Shown in pieces: positions 23,329 through 31,198 of a stretch of 64,000 bases of DNA (position 1 is the first letter of the stretch; every line of letters begins with the position of its first letter). A program made the translations under genes and the position numbers. Where the stretch lies: contig NZ_JAGHMH010000015.1 of NCBI RefSeq assembly GCF_017741935.1, positions 95,865 through 159,864 on the forward strand. Direction: 5' to 3'. Under the pieces are notes generated by a model. It was not told the origin of the DNA. It was given only the letters and a program-made list of their open reading frames with translations, and searched no databases. Origin of the DNA: Rhizobium sp. 16-449-1b (GTDB taxonomy: Bacteria; Pseudomonadota; Alphaproteobacteria; Rhizobiales; Rhizobiaceae).

Positions 23329-25034
23329 GCATTCACCTTCGGAAACAGCGATGCAAGGAGCTCTTTGAGCTCTTCGGATGAAGCCAGTTCCTGGGTACCA
23401 CCCCAGTCACCTTCCTGCCGAAGATCGATTGGCCAGGTATCAAAGGGCGCACGGAAAATCCATTCGGCCACCAGTCCGATCGCGTAGGCAGAGCAAGGAA
23501 AGACACTTTGCTCGCGCGTGAGAATATCCAGAATGAACCTGGACGCATGGTTGGCAATCACGCTGACATCAGCGTCATCGGCGATCAACGGTGGGGCGTT
23601 ATCTCGCTCGATCCCATAGTCCGTTTCGGTTGCGGCGATCCAGGGCACGTTATGATTATCGCACCATGCGCGGATTTGGCTGCGCGCTTCGGTAGGGATC
23701 GGATCAAACCCCGGGCGGACCCTAGCAATGATGCCGCCGATTCCGCCCGCAAAGACCTGACACCAGACCATGGGTTTGCTATGACGACGGGCAATGGCTG
23801 CAACGAGGTTGAACGCACGGGGGTCTGCCGTCGCGTCGACCAATAGGTCGGCTTGGACCAGCTCCTCCATAACGGACTCTGTCGACCCCGCACTTTCCTG
23901 CTGACCGAGTGCAATCCGCCGAACGGAAATGTCTGCGTTTGCCACCAGATTCTGCAGGCGGGCTGCAAGCGCATCGACCTTGTGTTGACCGATTGCCTGC
24001 GCATCAAGATCATTCCTGACAAGGTTTGCCTGGAAGAAGACATCGTCATCGACCAGCGTGAAATTGCTTACGCCAGATCGCGCGAGCGTGTTTGCGATTT
24101 TTGAACCCACAGAACCGCAGCCAACGATTGCGATCCGCTTTTGGGCCAAGCTGGCGTAACCCGCAGGCAGCCTTCCGGAGACGCTTGGGGCGACAATTAT
24201 CTTATAGCCAAAGACACTCTGTTTGCCCTCATAGGGGTAAAGATTTAGCGCGACCCAATGGTTCTCGTTTCCAAGCAACACAAAACCATCGAATGGGTTC
24301 TTGGGAAGTTTTGCCAGCAGGTCTGGAAACTCTACCGGCATCACTTCGGCGAAATCTTTGGGGCTTAGGCGGAAGCGGTCAACATTTCGCGTTGTCCGGA
24401 TAACGAACCCATTTGCGACCGAGGAGTGCGAGGGTTGCGGCGCATTCTGGGCCCACAATATCCCTCCTTCACCTACGCTCATGAGCGATGCGACCCAGGT
24501 TGGCTTGGCGAGCCGATCCCAGACGGTGATGGCTGTCGGAACATCAACGGGCAAAGCTGCAAGAACCGTCGCGGCGCTGTCGTTAAGAATGAAGCGCGTA
24601 AACTCCCCACGGGTCTCCCTGCCGATTGATGCCTGATGCGCTGAGCGGACGATACCGGGCTCGTTTTCGCCTGGCCGCTCTCCTGACAGAAGACGATGGG
24701 CGCTTTCAACCATCATTGCGCCGGTGATCGAAGGAGCCCAGTTGTCCGGCCTGAACTCGAGGCAGAGCTCACCGCCGGGGCCGTACTGATGCCAAGAAAG
24801 GCGCCGTTCATCGCGGGGCTGCACCATTGGTGGTGTGTCGGGAAAGGTGGACGGATATGTCATGGAGAGACCAAACGTCTCTGCGCCATGTTGCACGTCG
24901 AAATCCACGATCAGATGAAGATCATCTCCCAGCCGCCAGGAGATACCCGACAACCAGCCATCGCGCTCAGACAATTGCGCGATCGCAGTTCGCTCGGCTT
25001 TCGCACGGGCAACGTCGGTAAGCCACCAGCTCAT
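23325..25034 (-). CDS. cap2: Cap2, E2-E1 fusion that activates the CD-NTase
   Basis: A 569-residue protein starting at ATG 25032-25034 in a 4-base overlap with the CD-NTase stop; the long in-frame extension upstream is antisense-like and rejected. Residues 1-120 form a ubiquitin-E2-like domain with probable catalytic C91 (GGELCLEFRPDNW). Residues 295-560 form an E1/ThiF adenylation domain: IAIVGCGSVGSKIANTL nucleotide loop, DDDVFFQANLVRND, VDATADPRAFN and a probable catalytic Cys (C425, PMVWCQVFAGG). Cap2 joins the CD-NTase C-terminus to target molecules and raises its activity. Confidence 0.9.
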   Translation of the reverse strand: MSWWLTDVARAKAERTAIAQLSERDGWLSGISWRLGDDLHLIVDFDVQHGAETFGLSMTYPSTFPDTPPMVQPRDERRLSWHQYGPGGELCLEFRPDNWAPSITGAMMVESAHRLLSGERPGENEPGIVRSAHQASIGRETRGEFTRFILNDSAATVLAALPVDVPTAITVWDRLAKPTWVASLMSVGEGGILWAQNAPQPSHSSVANGFVIRTTRNVDRFRLSPKDFAEVMPVEFPDLLAKLPKNPFDGFVLLGNENHWVALNLYPYEGKQSVFGYKIIVAPSVSGRLPAGYASLAQKRIAIVGCGSVGSKIANTLARSGVSNFTLVDDDVFFQANLVRNDLDAQAIGQHKVDALAARLQNLVANADISVRRIALGQQESAGSTESVMEELVQADLLVDATADPRAFNLVAAIARRHSKPMVWCQVFAGGIGGIIARVRPGFDPIPTEARSQIRAWCDNHNVPWIAATETDYGIERDNAPPLIADDADVSVIANHASRFILDILTREQSVFPCSAYAIGLVAEWIFRAPFDTWPIDLRQEGDWGGTQELASSEELKELLASLFPKVNA

Positions 25035-26251
25035 GCAAATCCCTTCGGCGTAGTGGGAACCCGAGCGGCATTTCCAAAAGACGGAATCGCTGCGACCGGC
25101 GCGATGGGAGCCACCGACGCCGCCCTCAGGAGCCCGCTGCCGCCGCCGATGCGGCGCGTGGCACGATCCGACAATGCTGCGCCCATACGGGCCGACACCG
25201 CCTCGTTCATACCCTGCAACGTCGCGGCACGGGCAGCCCGACCGAAGTCTTCCCGTGCTTGGTTGAGCCATCGAAAGAAGGCCTCGGCCTTGCGCGGGTT
25301 CTTTTCCCACTTGTCAGCAAAATTTTCGAAAGGGTCGGTCGGGTTTGGAATGATGAATTTGGACCCGTCATGCTGGATATATCGATCCATTGCGTTGAGG
25401 ATGGAGAAGAGAGCGCCGGCAATGGTGTCCTCCTGACCGTACGCGTGGCCAGACAGGGTCGTGATGATGACGGAAATAGGTTTCAAGTCGGCCTCGTGAG
25501 CGAACATATTGTCGCGATGCCGCTTCAAAATCATCACCGCGGCTTGCAGCGGTGTGCGTACGCGGAAGTCCGGTAGTTGCTCGACGCTCGCCGTCACGCC
25601 TCGCTGGCGCAACGATTCCACCAGCTCCCGCTTCCGCCGCGCGAGGACCACGGCCATTCGTGACTTGAACCATTCCCCGTACCCCTTAGGATTGGAGCGC
25701 GGCCAATCATACGTCTTCTGCCTGTAGGTCGGGACTTCCCGGTCGGTGATGGCGATGGCAGTATCTGCCCAACGTACGTCGAAATGGGCACGCTCCAGGA
25801 GAAGTCGCTGTTCCATCCCGTTAGGAAGGGCAGGCACGATATCCATGTGGAATTGCGCACCGTCGGCATAGGAAAGCACCCAGCAGCGTCTACCCTCTTC
25901 CACAGGCTTCGTCATGCCTTTGGCATCATGATAGGCTTTGATTTCGAAACCAAGAAGCTGTTTCAGGTCGAACTGGGTAAGGTCACCTTTCGCAAGCTTC
26001 TTGAGCTCGCAAACCGAGTCGACGTCATACTCCTCGGAATCGTTTATCGGCCGGATTGCGGTTCCGAGTCGAAACGATCCCTGCACGTGAACGGTCGGAT
26101 CAAAATTGCGAACCGTGCTTTCAGGCCGATGAAACCAGTCGCCGAGAGACCTATAGCTTCTTTCCGCCTGCTCATACCGGGATTCCGGAATGGCCAGTTC
26201 CTCCGCCATCGCCTGAAGAAATCTCTCAACCTGATCGTCCGTACCCGCCAT
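25031..26251 (-). CDS. CD-NTase (cGAS/DncV-like nucleotidyltransferase) of type II CBASS
   Basis: A 406-residue protein from ATG 26249-26251 (GGAG 6 bases upstream; an ATG 12 bases earlier is weaker). Active-site pattern: G58-S-F-R-L-G, D76 and D78 (EEYDVDSV) and third acid D137 (QFHMDIVPA). It makes a cyclic oligonucleotide on phage infection. The C-terminus is a flexible Ala/Pro/Gly-rich tail ending KGFA, which suits conjugation by Cap2 through its last residue. The exact clade (D-like, by the 'GTAIRPI..EYDVDSV' pattern) would need a tree. It is the first gene of the operon and divergent from an HTH-ImmA gene. Confidence 0.9.
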   Translation of the reverse strand: MAGTDDQVERFLQAMAEELAIPESRYEQAERSYRSLGDWFHRPESTVRNFDPTVHVQGSFRLGTAIRPINDSEEYDVDSVCELKKLAKGDLTQFDLKQLLGFEIKAYHDAKGMTKPVEEGRRCWVLSYADGAQFHMDIVPALPNGMEQRLLLERAHFDVRWADTAIAITDREVPTYRQKTYDWPRSNPKGYGEWFKSRMAVVLARRKRELVESLRQRGVTASVEQLPDFRVRTPLQAAVMILKRHRDNMFAHEADLKPISVIITTLSGHAYGQEDTIAGALFSILNAMDRYIQHDGSKFIIPNPTDPFENFADKWEKNPRKAEAFFRWLNQAREDFGRAARAATLQGMNEAVSARMGAALSDRATRRIGGGSGLLRAASVAPIAPVAAIPSFGNAARVPTTPKGFA

Positions 26252-26321
26252 ATCCAGCTCCATTTGTCGTCTTGTCCGCCTGCAACTCGCCATAGCGGCA
26301 GCAGTCGCGGCGCCCTATTGT

Positions 26322-26406
26322 CCGGTTTACAAAGGTGGGCCAAACGCCGCAGCGCTCCGGATATGGGAGTGCATTCTTCAACCTGCAAGGGAACTTGGTT
26401 TACAGA
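26322..26406. promoter_or_regulatory. Divergent control region of CBASS and HTH-ImmA gene
   Basis: GGTTTACA occurs twice in direct orientation (26324-26331 and 26397-26404), each followed by a (G)TG(G/A)G. They are possible operator half-sites in the 205-bp gap between the two divergent starts. Confidence 0.35.
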
Positions 26407-26456
26407 TGTGAGTTATGCCCAGCGTTATGGAAACTGACAGTTACAAGGAGGCCATC

Positions 26457-27521
26457 ATGATCGGAAACAAGCTTAAGGTTGCCCGATCGGCATCGGGATT
26501 CTCGTTGCGCGCTCTTGCGGATGCCATGGAGCGGATCGTTTCGGCGCAAGCCATTGGAAAATATGAACGAAACGAGGACATGCCAAGTTCTGGAATTCTG
26601 ATGGCGTTGGCCAAGGCCCTCGCCGTCTCGGAAGAATACCTTCTCAGTGACGACGAGCTTTCGCTGGAGGGTGTAGATTTCCGAAAAAAAGTAGGAACGT
26701 CCTCCAAGGAAGTAGCAACGCTGGAGGCGCGTGCCATCCACATGCTAGAGCGCTATCTTGCCGTTGAAGACCTGCTTCATTTGCGGAGCGTAGAGTGGGA
26801 GCAGCCACGGAGCGCGCCGCATCCAGTCACCGATGTTCGCGATGCCGAGGATGCGGCCCGATCCGTCCGCGACGATTGGGGTCTCGGCAACGATCCGATT
26901 CCACAGCTTGCAGAGTTGCTTGAAGAACGAGGAATAAAGGTTTTATCACTCGATCTCGACAGTGTGGATGGGCTCGCCGCCAAGGTTCGACGTAAGGAGC
27001 GCGAAGCTGCGCGAGTGATTGTCGTCAAGCGCAGCACCTGGTCCGAGCGCAAAAGATTTAACCTTGCACATGAATTGGGGCACATGGTCATTGCGCCGTG
27101 CGACGGGGTTGACGAGGAAAAAGCCGCACATCGCTTCGCTGGCGCTTTCCTGATGCCGGCCGATGTTTTGCGTGCAGAGGTTGGCGCGCATCGATCGTCG
27201 ATCAGCATTGGAGAGCTGGTTGCTTTGAAGAAACGTTTCGGTGTGAGCGTCCAGGCGCTTGCATACCGTTGTCAGGATCTCGGCATCATCAGTCAGGCTG
27301 CTTGCACACGACTCTTCAAGATCTTTTCAGAAAGAGGATGGCGCGATGCGCCCTATGAGGAGCCGGAAAGCTTGGCTCCTGAAGTAGAAGAGCCCAGGCG
27401 CTTCGAGCGCCTGTGCTTCCGCGCCCTAGCTGAGGGCGTTATCGGCGAAACGCGGGCTGCTGAACTGCTTGGTATTTCCGTTCGCGAACTCGACCGGAGG
27501 CTGGACCAGGTGGCGGCTTGA
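26457..27521 (+). CDS. HTH (XRE) fused to ImmA/IrrE metallopeptidase, candidate CBASS regulator
   Basis: A 354-residue protein starting at ATG 26457 behind GGAGG. Residues 1-62 are an XRE helix-turn-helix (GNKLKVARSASGFSLRALAD). Residues 130-270 are an ImmA/IrrE peptidase with H205-E-x-x-H209 (FNLAHELGHMVIAP) and the later RFAGAFLMPAD segment. Two roles fit: the regulator half of a PIN toxin module, whose toxin gene follows but is broken, or a CapH-CapP-like regulator that derepresses the divergent CBASS operon by self-cleavage after DNA damage. The second is inference from position. Confidence 0.85.
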   Translation: MIGNKLKVARSASGFSLRALADAMERIVSAQAIGKYERNEDMPSSGILMALAKALAVSEEYLLSDDELSLEGVDFRKKVGTSSKEVATLEARAIHMLERYLAVEDLLHLRSVEWEQPRSAPHPVTDVRDAEDAARSVRDDWGLGNDPIPQLAELLEERGIKVLSLDLDSVDGLAAKVRRKEREAARVIVVKRSTWSERKRFNLAHELGHMVIAPCDGVDEEKAAHRFAGAFLMPADVLRAEVGAHRSSISIGELVALKKRFGVSVQALAYRCQDLGIISQAACTRLFKIFSERGWRDAPYEEPESLAPEVEEPRRFERLCFRALAEGVIGETRAAELLGISVRELDRRLDQVAA

Positions 27522-27524
27522 ACG

Positions 27525-27700
27525 GTGTCCGTTTTGGTTTCCGATGCGTTAGTTCTGTTCGACCTGAAACGACCCAGTGTTCTGGAAGGAATGTTTCTGC
27601 TGCCGTTTGAATTTGCTGTACAGCTTGGGCTTAAGGTCGAGACATTGACGTCCGGCGAACTCCGTCGGGCGAGCCTCGTTAGCCGGAAAGCGCAACTGTC
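27525..27700 (+). pseudogene. Truncated PIN-domain toxin gene
   Basis: Begins at GTG 27525, 3 bases after the HTH-ImmA stop, with SVLVSDALVLFDLKRPSVLE and GMFLLPFEFAV, the first strand and helix of a PIN nuclease (D at the metal site). The frame then jumps straight to LGLKVETLTSGELRRASLVS, a piece from further along such proteins, and runs into unrelated sequence. The middle with the other acidic residues is missing, so it cannot be a working nuclease. Confidence 0.6.
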
Positions 27701-27848
27701 GAGGATGTGTCCGAACGGTAATTCTCCAGCCCCAAGGCGGTCGGCGCAACACCCGCGAATCTCAGTGGAACACGACCGGATTGCTTTGGGCCGGTTCCAC
27801 CACCAAACCTGACTTCCCCATCTTGAGCGTTTCGATTATGACTGCTAC

Positions 27849-27872
27849 AAACTTGTATTGAAGTGCAAGTTT
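27849..27872. promoter_or_regulatory. Lux-box-like dyad, site 1
   Basis: AAACTTGTA-TTGAAG-TGCAAGTTT, one mismatch between arms. It shares ACTTGTATTGAAGT(G/A)CAAGT with the virB site at 29336-29355. It lies 160 bases upstream of the 28032 gene; the gap 27701-28031 holds no gene. Confidence 0.65.
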
Positions 27873-28031
27873 TGTCGCTGTATTCTCAGCATGTTCGATG
27901 ACATTTCTTTCTTGCTGCAAGGCGACGAGCGTCGGCTATGCACTGATCTCTGCGAGTTCTTCCAGTAAAATAGCAAGGCGGGTTTCCCACTGACAAGCCA
28001 CCGATCGCTTCTGACGAAGGAATGGTACAGG

Positions 28032-28763
28032 GTGCCAGTCAGCATTGATTGCCCGCATTGCGGTGTGGAGACGCGGACCGCGGGAATCGTGGCCGGTCCA
28101 TCCAGCCTGGTAAGCATCGCAGGGCTATCGGCTGAGAGTGATGTCAAGCAAGCCTGGACGCGGTTTGGTGCGTTCGCATTCGTCGAGTCGCTCGGCGGTC
28201 GCACCGACAATATCGAGCGCTTCCTTCTCGGTCGTTTCCACAACACGTTTTCTTTCAGGAACGATCAGTTGGTGCAGGTCTGCGAGCACTGCGAGGAAAG
28301 TCTCGCGCCAAAAGTTATTCGTTCGGGCGTCATGAACGGCTTTGTGCGCCTCGGACAACGGCGGCTTCTGGTCAACGAACGTTTGCTACTGTTCTCATCT
28401 GCGGTGTCGCTCACGGAGTTTAGTGGTGGAACCTCGATCGAGGAATGCGACCTTCGTCTTCCAGACTACGCGATGATGCTCATCTGCGACACCGAAACCC
28501 AGAGCGGCGAAACCGGCACGCTTGAACTTTGGCACAGTGTTGCGCGAAACGACTATGCGTTTGTGGTCAAAGGCCAAGAGGGCCACGAATTGCTTCGCGA
28601 TGGCCTCAATGATGATCTCATGGAGGTGACAGCCACCATTGGAACGCTCGGGTTGGTGTTAACCCAACTGCACCTGGCGCAGCCTTCGTCGCCCTATTGT
28701 GGTCTTGCCCGGGACCTCTTTCTCGAAGCCCTCGAACATGCCGGATATCAGCAGCAGATTTAG
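28032..28763 (+). CDS. Hypothetical protein with two CxxC knuckles, 243 aa
   Basis: Starts at GTG 28032 with AAGGA upstream. C7-x-x-C10 (CPHC) at the N-terminus and a second pair CEHC near residue 84 could bind one zinc ion. A hydrophobic, helical C-terminal part follows ([20 protein letters not shown]). I recognise no family. It lies behind a lux-box-like dyad and directly before the lipoprotein gene and the virB operon, so it may be co-regulated with conjugation. Confidence 0.55.
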   Translation: MPVSIDCPHCGVETRTAGIVAGPSSLVSIAGLSAESDVKQAWTRFGAFAFVESLGGRTDNIERFLLGRFHNTFSFRNDQLVQVCEHCEESLAPKVIRSGVMNGFVRLGQRRLLVNERLLLFSSAVSLTEFSGGTSIEECDLRLPDYAMMLICDTETQSGETGTLELWHSVARNDYAFVVKGQEGHELLRDGLNDDLMEVTATIGTLGLVLTQLHLAQPSSPYCGLARDLFLEALEHAGYQQQI

Positions 28764-28773
28764 GAGCTACGCC

Positions 28774-29235
28774 GTGCGAATCATCAAAACGCTGTTTTGG
28801 CCGTTGGCCATAACAATTCCATTGGCCGCATGCGGGCAGCACGCCCAGTCTTCACGCCCGCTGCCGCCAGCACCGTATGCCTATCTTAGTTTGACCGCTT
28901 GCCGGCACTATCCCAGCAATATCGTCGAGTGCCAACTTGACTACGGTACACAGTTCGGGCGCCATCGTCTCGGCCCGGTACAGCAGGTCTCACGTGACCT
29001 CGCGACGAACCTCGATGGTTCTCGCTATCAGATCACTGCCTGCTGGCCGGTTTCGAGAGTTCAACGGGAACTACCCAATTTCACATGCCGAATCTCTCAC
29101 GGGCAGTCAGGTGCCGATGCCGGTTCGGTGCTGGTCAAGGGTGGAACCGCTGTTCGTTTGGCGCGCATCCTGGGCGATCGAGACCAGATCGAGTATCGAT
29201 GGAAGCCGGATCGTTGGTCGCGCTTACACGATTGA
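28774..29235 (+). CDS. Small lipoprotein
   Basis: A 153-residue protein starting at GTG 28774; the ribosome-binding site TAGGAG overlaps the previous stop. The N-terminus is a lipoprotein signal (VRIIKTLFWPLAITIPLAAC) with the lipid-bearing Cys in LAAC-G. The rest is a small extracytoplasmic domain with two further cysteines (LTACRHYPSNIVECQLDYG). Function unknown; it precedes the T4SS operon and may be an entry-exclusion or pilus-associated factor (inference). Confidence 0.6.
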   Translation: MRIIKTLFWPLAITIPLAACGQHAQSSRPLPPAPYAYLSLTACRHYPSNIVECQLDYGTQFGRHRLGPVQQVSRDLATNLDGSRYQITACWPVSRVQRELPNFTCRISHGQSGADAGSVLVKGGTAVRLARILGDRDQIEYRWKPDRWSRLHD

Positions 29236-29279
29236 TTTTGTGGAATATTTTTCAAGACGATATCGACCTTCGGGATAAA

Positions 29280-29291
29280 ACTTGTACTCCA
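29280..29291. promoter_or_regulatory. Lux-box-like half site
   Basis: ACTTGTACT followed by CC and AGT; only the left arm matches the consensus. It lies 46 bases upstream of the main virB dyad. Confidence 0.35.
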
Positions 29292-29325
29292 GTTATATTT
29301 TTCAGTTGATTTCCGGCGCGGATTG

Positions 29326-29363
29326 CAGTCCATAACTTGTATTGAAGTACAAGTTATGGACTG
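29326..29363. promoter_or_regulatory. Lux-box-like dyad, site 2, at the virB promoter
   Basis: A perfect 16-bp inverted repeat (left arm CAGTCCATAACTTGTA) with a 6-base spacer TTGAAG. It is the longest palindrome of the family and lies 35 bases upstream of the chosen virB1 start. Confidence 0.8.
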
Positions 29364-29397
29364 GTTCGGAATGGATGACAGCCCGCTTTCTTCTGTG

Positions 29398-30510
29398 ATG
29401 AGACCGCGACCCAGAGTGTTACAAATAGCAGTCTGGCCTGCGGTAACGTCTGTGCTCCTGGCGACATGTCTTGCCGCAACGTCCGCCGAGAGCGACCCGT
29501 TCAAGATCGGCGAGAACCATGACCATGCCGATTGGTCCTTCCGGTTCGCGGGCGGAATCTCAAGTGAGCCCGGTGCGCTGTCAGCACTCGCCGTTGACGC
29601 TGACCCACAACCACCGCCAAGCATCGACCTCACCAGTTTCAATGAGCGTTTTTGGGGAGAGGCCAATACCAACGCAGTTCCCGCAAATCTGTCATTTGTT
29701 GCAGATCCAGCGACTGAACTTGACGACAGTACGCCAAAGCTACCGGGAGAAGCGGCCGGCAGCATGAGAGCACGGCGCGACCGCGCCGTGCTCTCTCCCA
29801 TCAGTGTCTTCTCGTCTGACGCAAACGCCGTTCATCCGTCTGCCAATCCGGCCATCGAACCCCAAACGCCTTCCGATCGCACAAGGACGCAAGCCCGTCC
29901 CGACCTGCTTTCCGGCGTACCTGAAGATTACGCGGCCCTTGCGGTGGAAATTGCGGTTGAGGAGGAGGTCGATCCGAACTGGGTACTCTCGATCATGCGC
30001 GCGGAAAACGCGCAGTTCAATCCCGCATTTGTCAGTCCGGCCGGCGCCATCGGTCTGATGCAGGTCATGCCTGACATCGGCGAGGCCTTTGGCGTCCATG
30101 ACCTCACCGATCCCGGACCGAACATTCGTGCAGGCACGCGTTTCCTGCGGGTGCTCATCGACAAGTATAGCAACCCTGTGCTGATCGCCTCCGCATACAA
30201 TGCCGGAGAACCCCGCGTTGATGCGCATCAATCCCTGCCGCTGATCCGCGAAACCGCGGACTATGTGACGCGTGTTGTCGGCTACTACACCGGCAAGCCG
30301 GCAAGCTCCCAGCCCCCTACACGTGCTCCGACACCTGACTCTCAATCCAATAAGCACCGCCGATCAGGCCCGGCCGACCGGGCAAGGTCCCCGATGCTTG
30401 TTTTCTCAGCTGCAAGCCCGCTCGCGTCCGACAGCCGCCTCCCACAGCCGTTGAACGCGGCGCAACTCGGCGGTCCGGTCAAAATAGTCAAGGAAGAGGT
30501 ACTTCAATGA
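29398..30510 (+). CDS. virB1: VirB1-like lytic transglycosylase
   Basis: A 370-residue protein from ATG 29398, chosen because it gives a normal signal peptide (PRVLQIAVWPAVTSVLLATC); in-frame ATGs at 29323 and 29356 lie in the operator palindrome, and no start has a good ribosome-binding site. Residues ~175-300 form the lysozyme-like SLT domain: IMRAENAQFNPAFVSPAGAI with the catalytic Glu, GLMQVMP, and ASAYNAGEPRV. It locally opens peptidoglycan for the secretion channel. The stop overlaps the virB2 start (ATGA). First gene of the T4SS operon. Confidence 0.85.
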   Translation: MRPRPRVLQIAVWPAVTSVLLATCLAATSAESDPFKIGENHDHADWSFRFAGGISSEPGALSALAVDADPQPPPSIDLTSFNERFWGEANTNAVPANLSFVADPATELDDSTPKLPGEAAGSMRARRDRAVLSPISVFSSDANAVHPSANPAIEPQTPSDRTRTQARPDLLSGVPEDYAALAVEIAVEEEVDPNWVLSIMRAENAQFNPAFVSPAGAIGLMQVMPDIGEAFGVHDLTDPGPNIRAGTRFLRVLIDKYSNPVLIASAYNAGEPRVDAHQSLPLIRETADYVTRVVGYYTGKPASSQPPTRAPTPDSQSNKHRRSGPADRARSPMLVFSAASPLASDSRLPQPLNAAQLGGPVKIVKEEVLQ

Positions 30511-30866
30511 ACATAGTGGTCATGGCAATTCTTGTTGGCAGCGTCACCTGCCGCTCCCTGGTCAAGCGCAAGTGGGCCGGCCATGCCGCGATGGTGCTGC
30601 TTGCCGCCTCGGTGCTGTTCGTCAGTCAATACGAGCCGGCGGCAGCGCAGAGCCTCGATGCCCTGGAGAATGCTGCCGACAGACTGGTACAGTTCTTCAC
30701 TGGCGCATTCGGCCGCTCCGTCGGGGCGATCGCGTTCATCGGAATGTTCCTTGCAGCGGCATTTGGCTTCTGGTCCTGGGGCGCGCTTCTGCGGGTTGGT
30801 GGAAGCCTCGCCGGCATGTTCGCTGCCGCTGAGCTTGTAGATTTCTTAGCTGGGGCGGGATCGTAA
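30507..30866 (+). CDS. virB2: VirB2-like major pilin
   Basis: A 119-residue precursor with a long basic signal sequence (residues 1-47, ending AAAQ), then a mature part of about 70 residues with two hydrophobic helices (FGRSVGAIAFIGMFLAAAFG, ALLRVGGSLAGMFAAAELV) separated by a short polar loop. This is the TrbC/VirB2 pilin pattern. It forms the conjugative pilus. Start ATG 30507 overlaps the virB1 stop by 4 bases. Confidence 0.85.
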   Translation: MNIVVMAILVGSVTCRSLVKRKWAGHAAMVLLAASVLFVSQYEPAAAQSLDALENAADRLVQFFTGAFGRSVGAIAFIGMFLAAAFGFWSWGALLRVGGSLAGMFAAAELVDFLAGAGS

Positions 30867-30868
30867 TC

Positions 30869-31195
30869 ATGTCGAACTCCGGCAACAAGAATTCAGGCGG
30901 GGACGACTATATCGAATCCTATCCCGTCATCCTTGCCCTCACGCGACCGCCGACCGTGATGGGGATCCCATACACCTACTTCCTGGCGGAATGCTTCGTC
31001 TCGCTGATGGTATTCATGGTGCTCGGCTCCATCCTGTGGTTTCCCGTTTCCTTCGTCATCCTGCACGGCATTCTTTATGTGCTGACGGTCAAACTCGATC
31101 TCTGGTTCTTCGACATCCTCGGCCGCCTCAGCATGTGCGGCGTCAATCCCCTCGGCCGCAAACTCGGCGGGGGTATCCGGACCTACGGAGCCTGA
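30869..31195 (+). CDS. virB3: VirB3-like inner membrane protein
   Basis: A 108-residue protein from ATG 30869. It has the VirB3 pattern: ILALTRPPTVMGIPYTYFLA followed by paired membrane helices (FVSLMVFMVLGSILWFPVSF, VILHGILYVLTVKLDLWF). VirB3 assembles with VirB4 at the base of the channel. It is the second gene after the pilin, only 3 bases before virB4. Confidence 0.9.
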   Translation: MSNSGNKNSGGDDYIESYPVILALTRPPTVMGIPYTYFLAECFVSLMVFMVLGSILWFPVSFVILHGILYVLTVKLDLWFFDILGRLSMCGVNPLGRKLGGGIRTYGA

Positions 31196-31198
31196 CCG

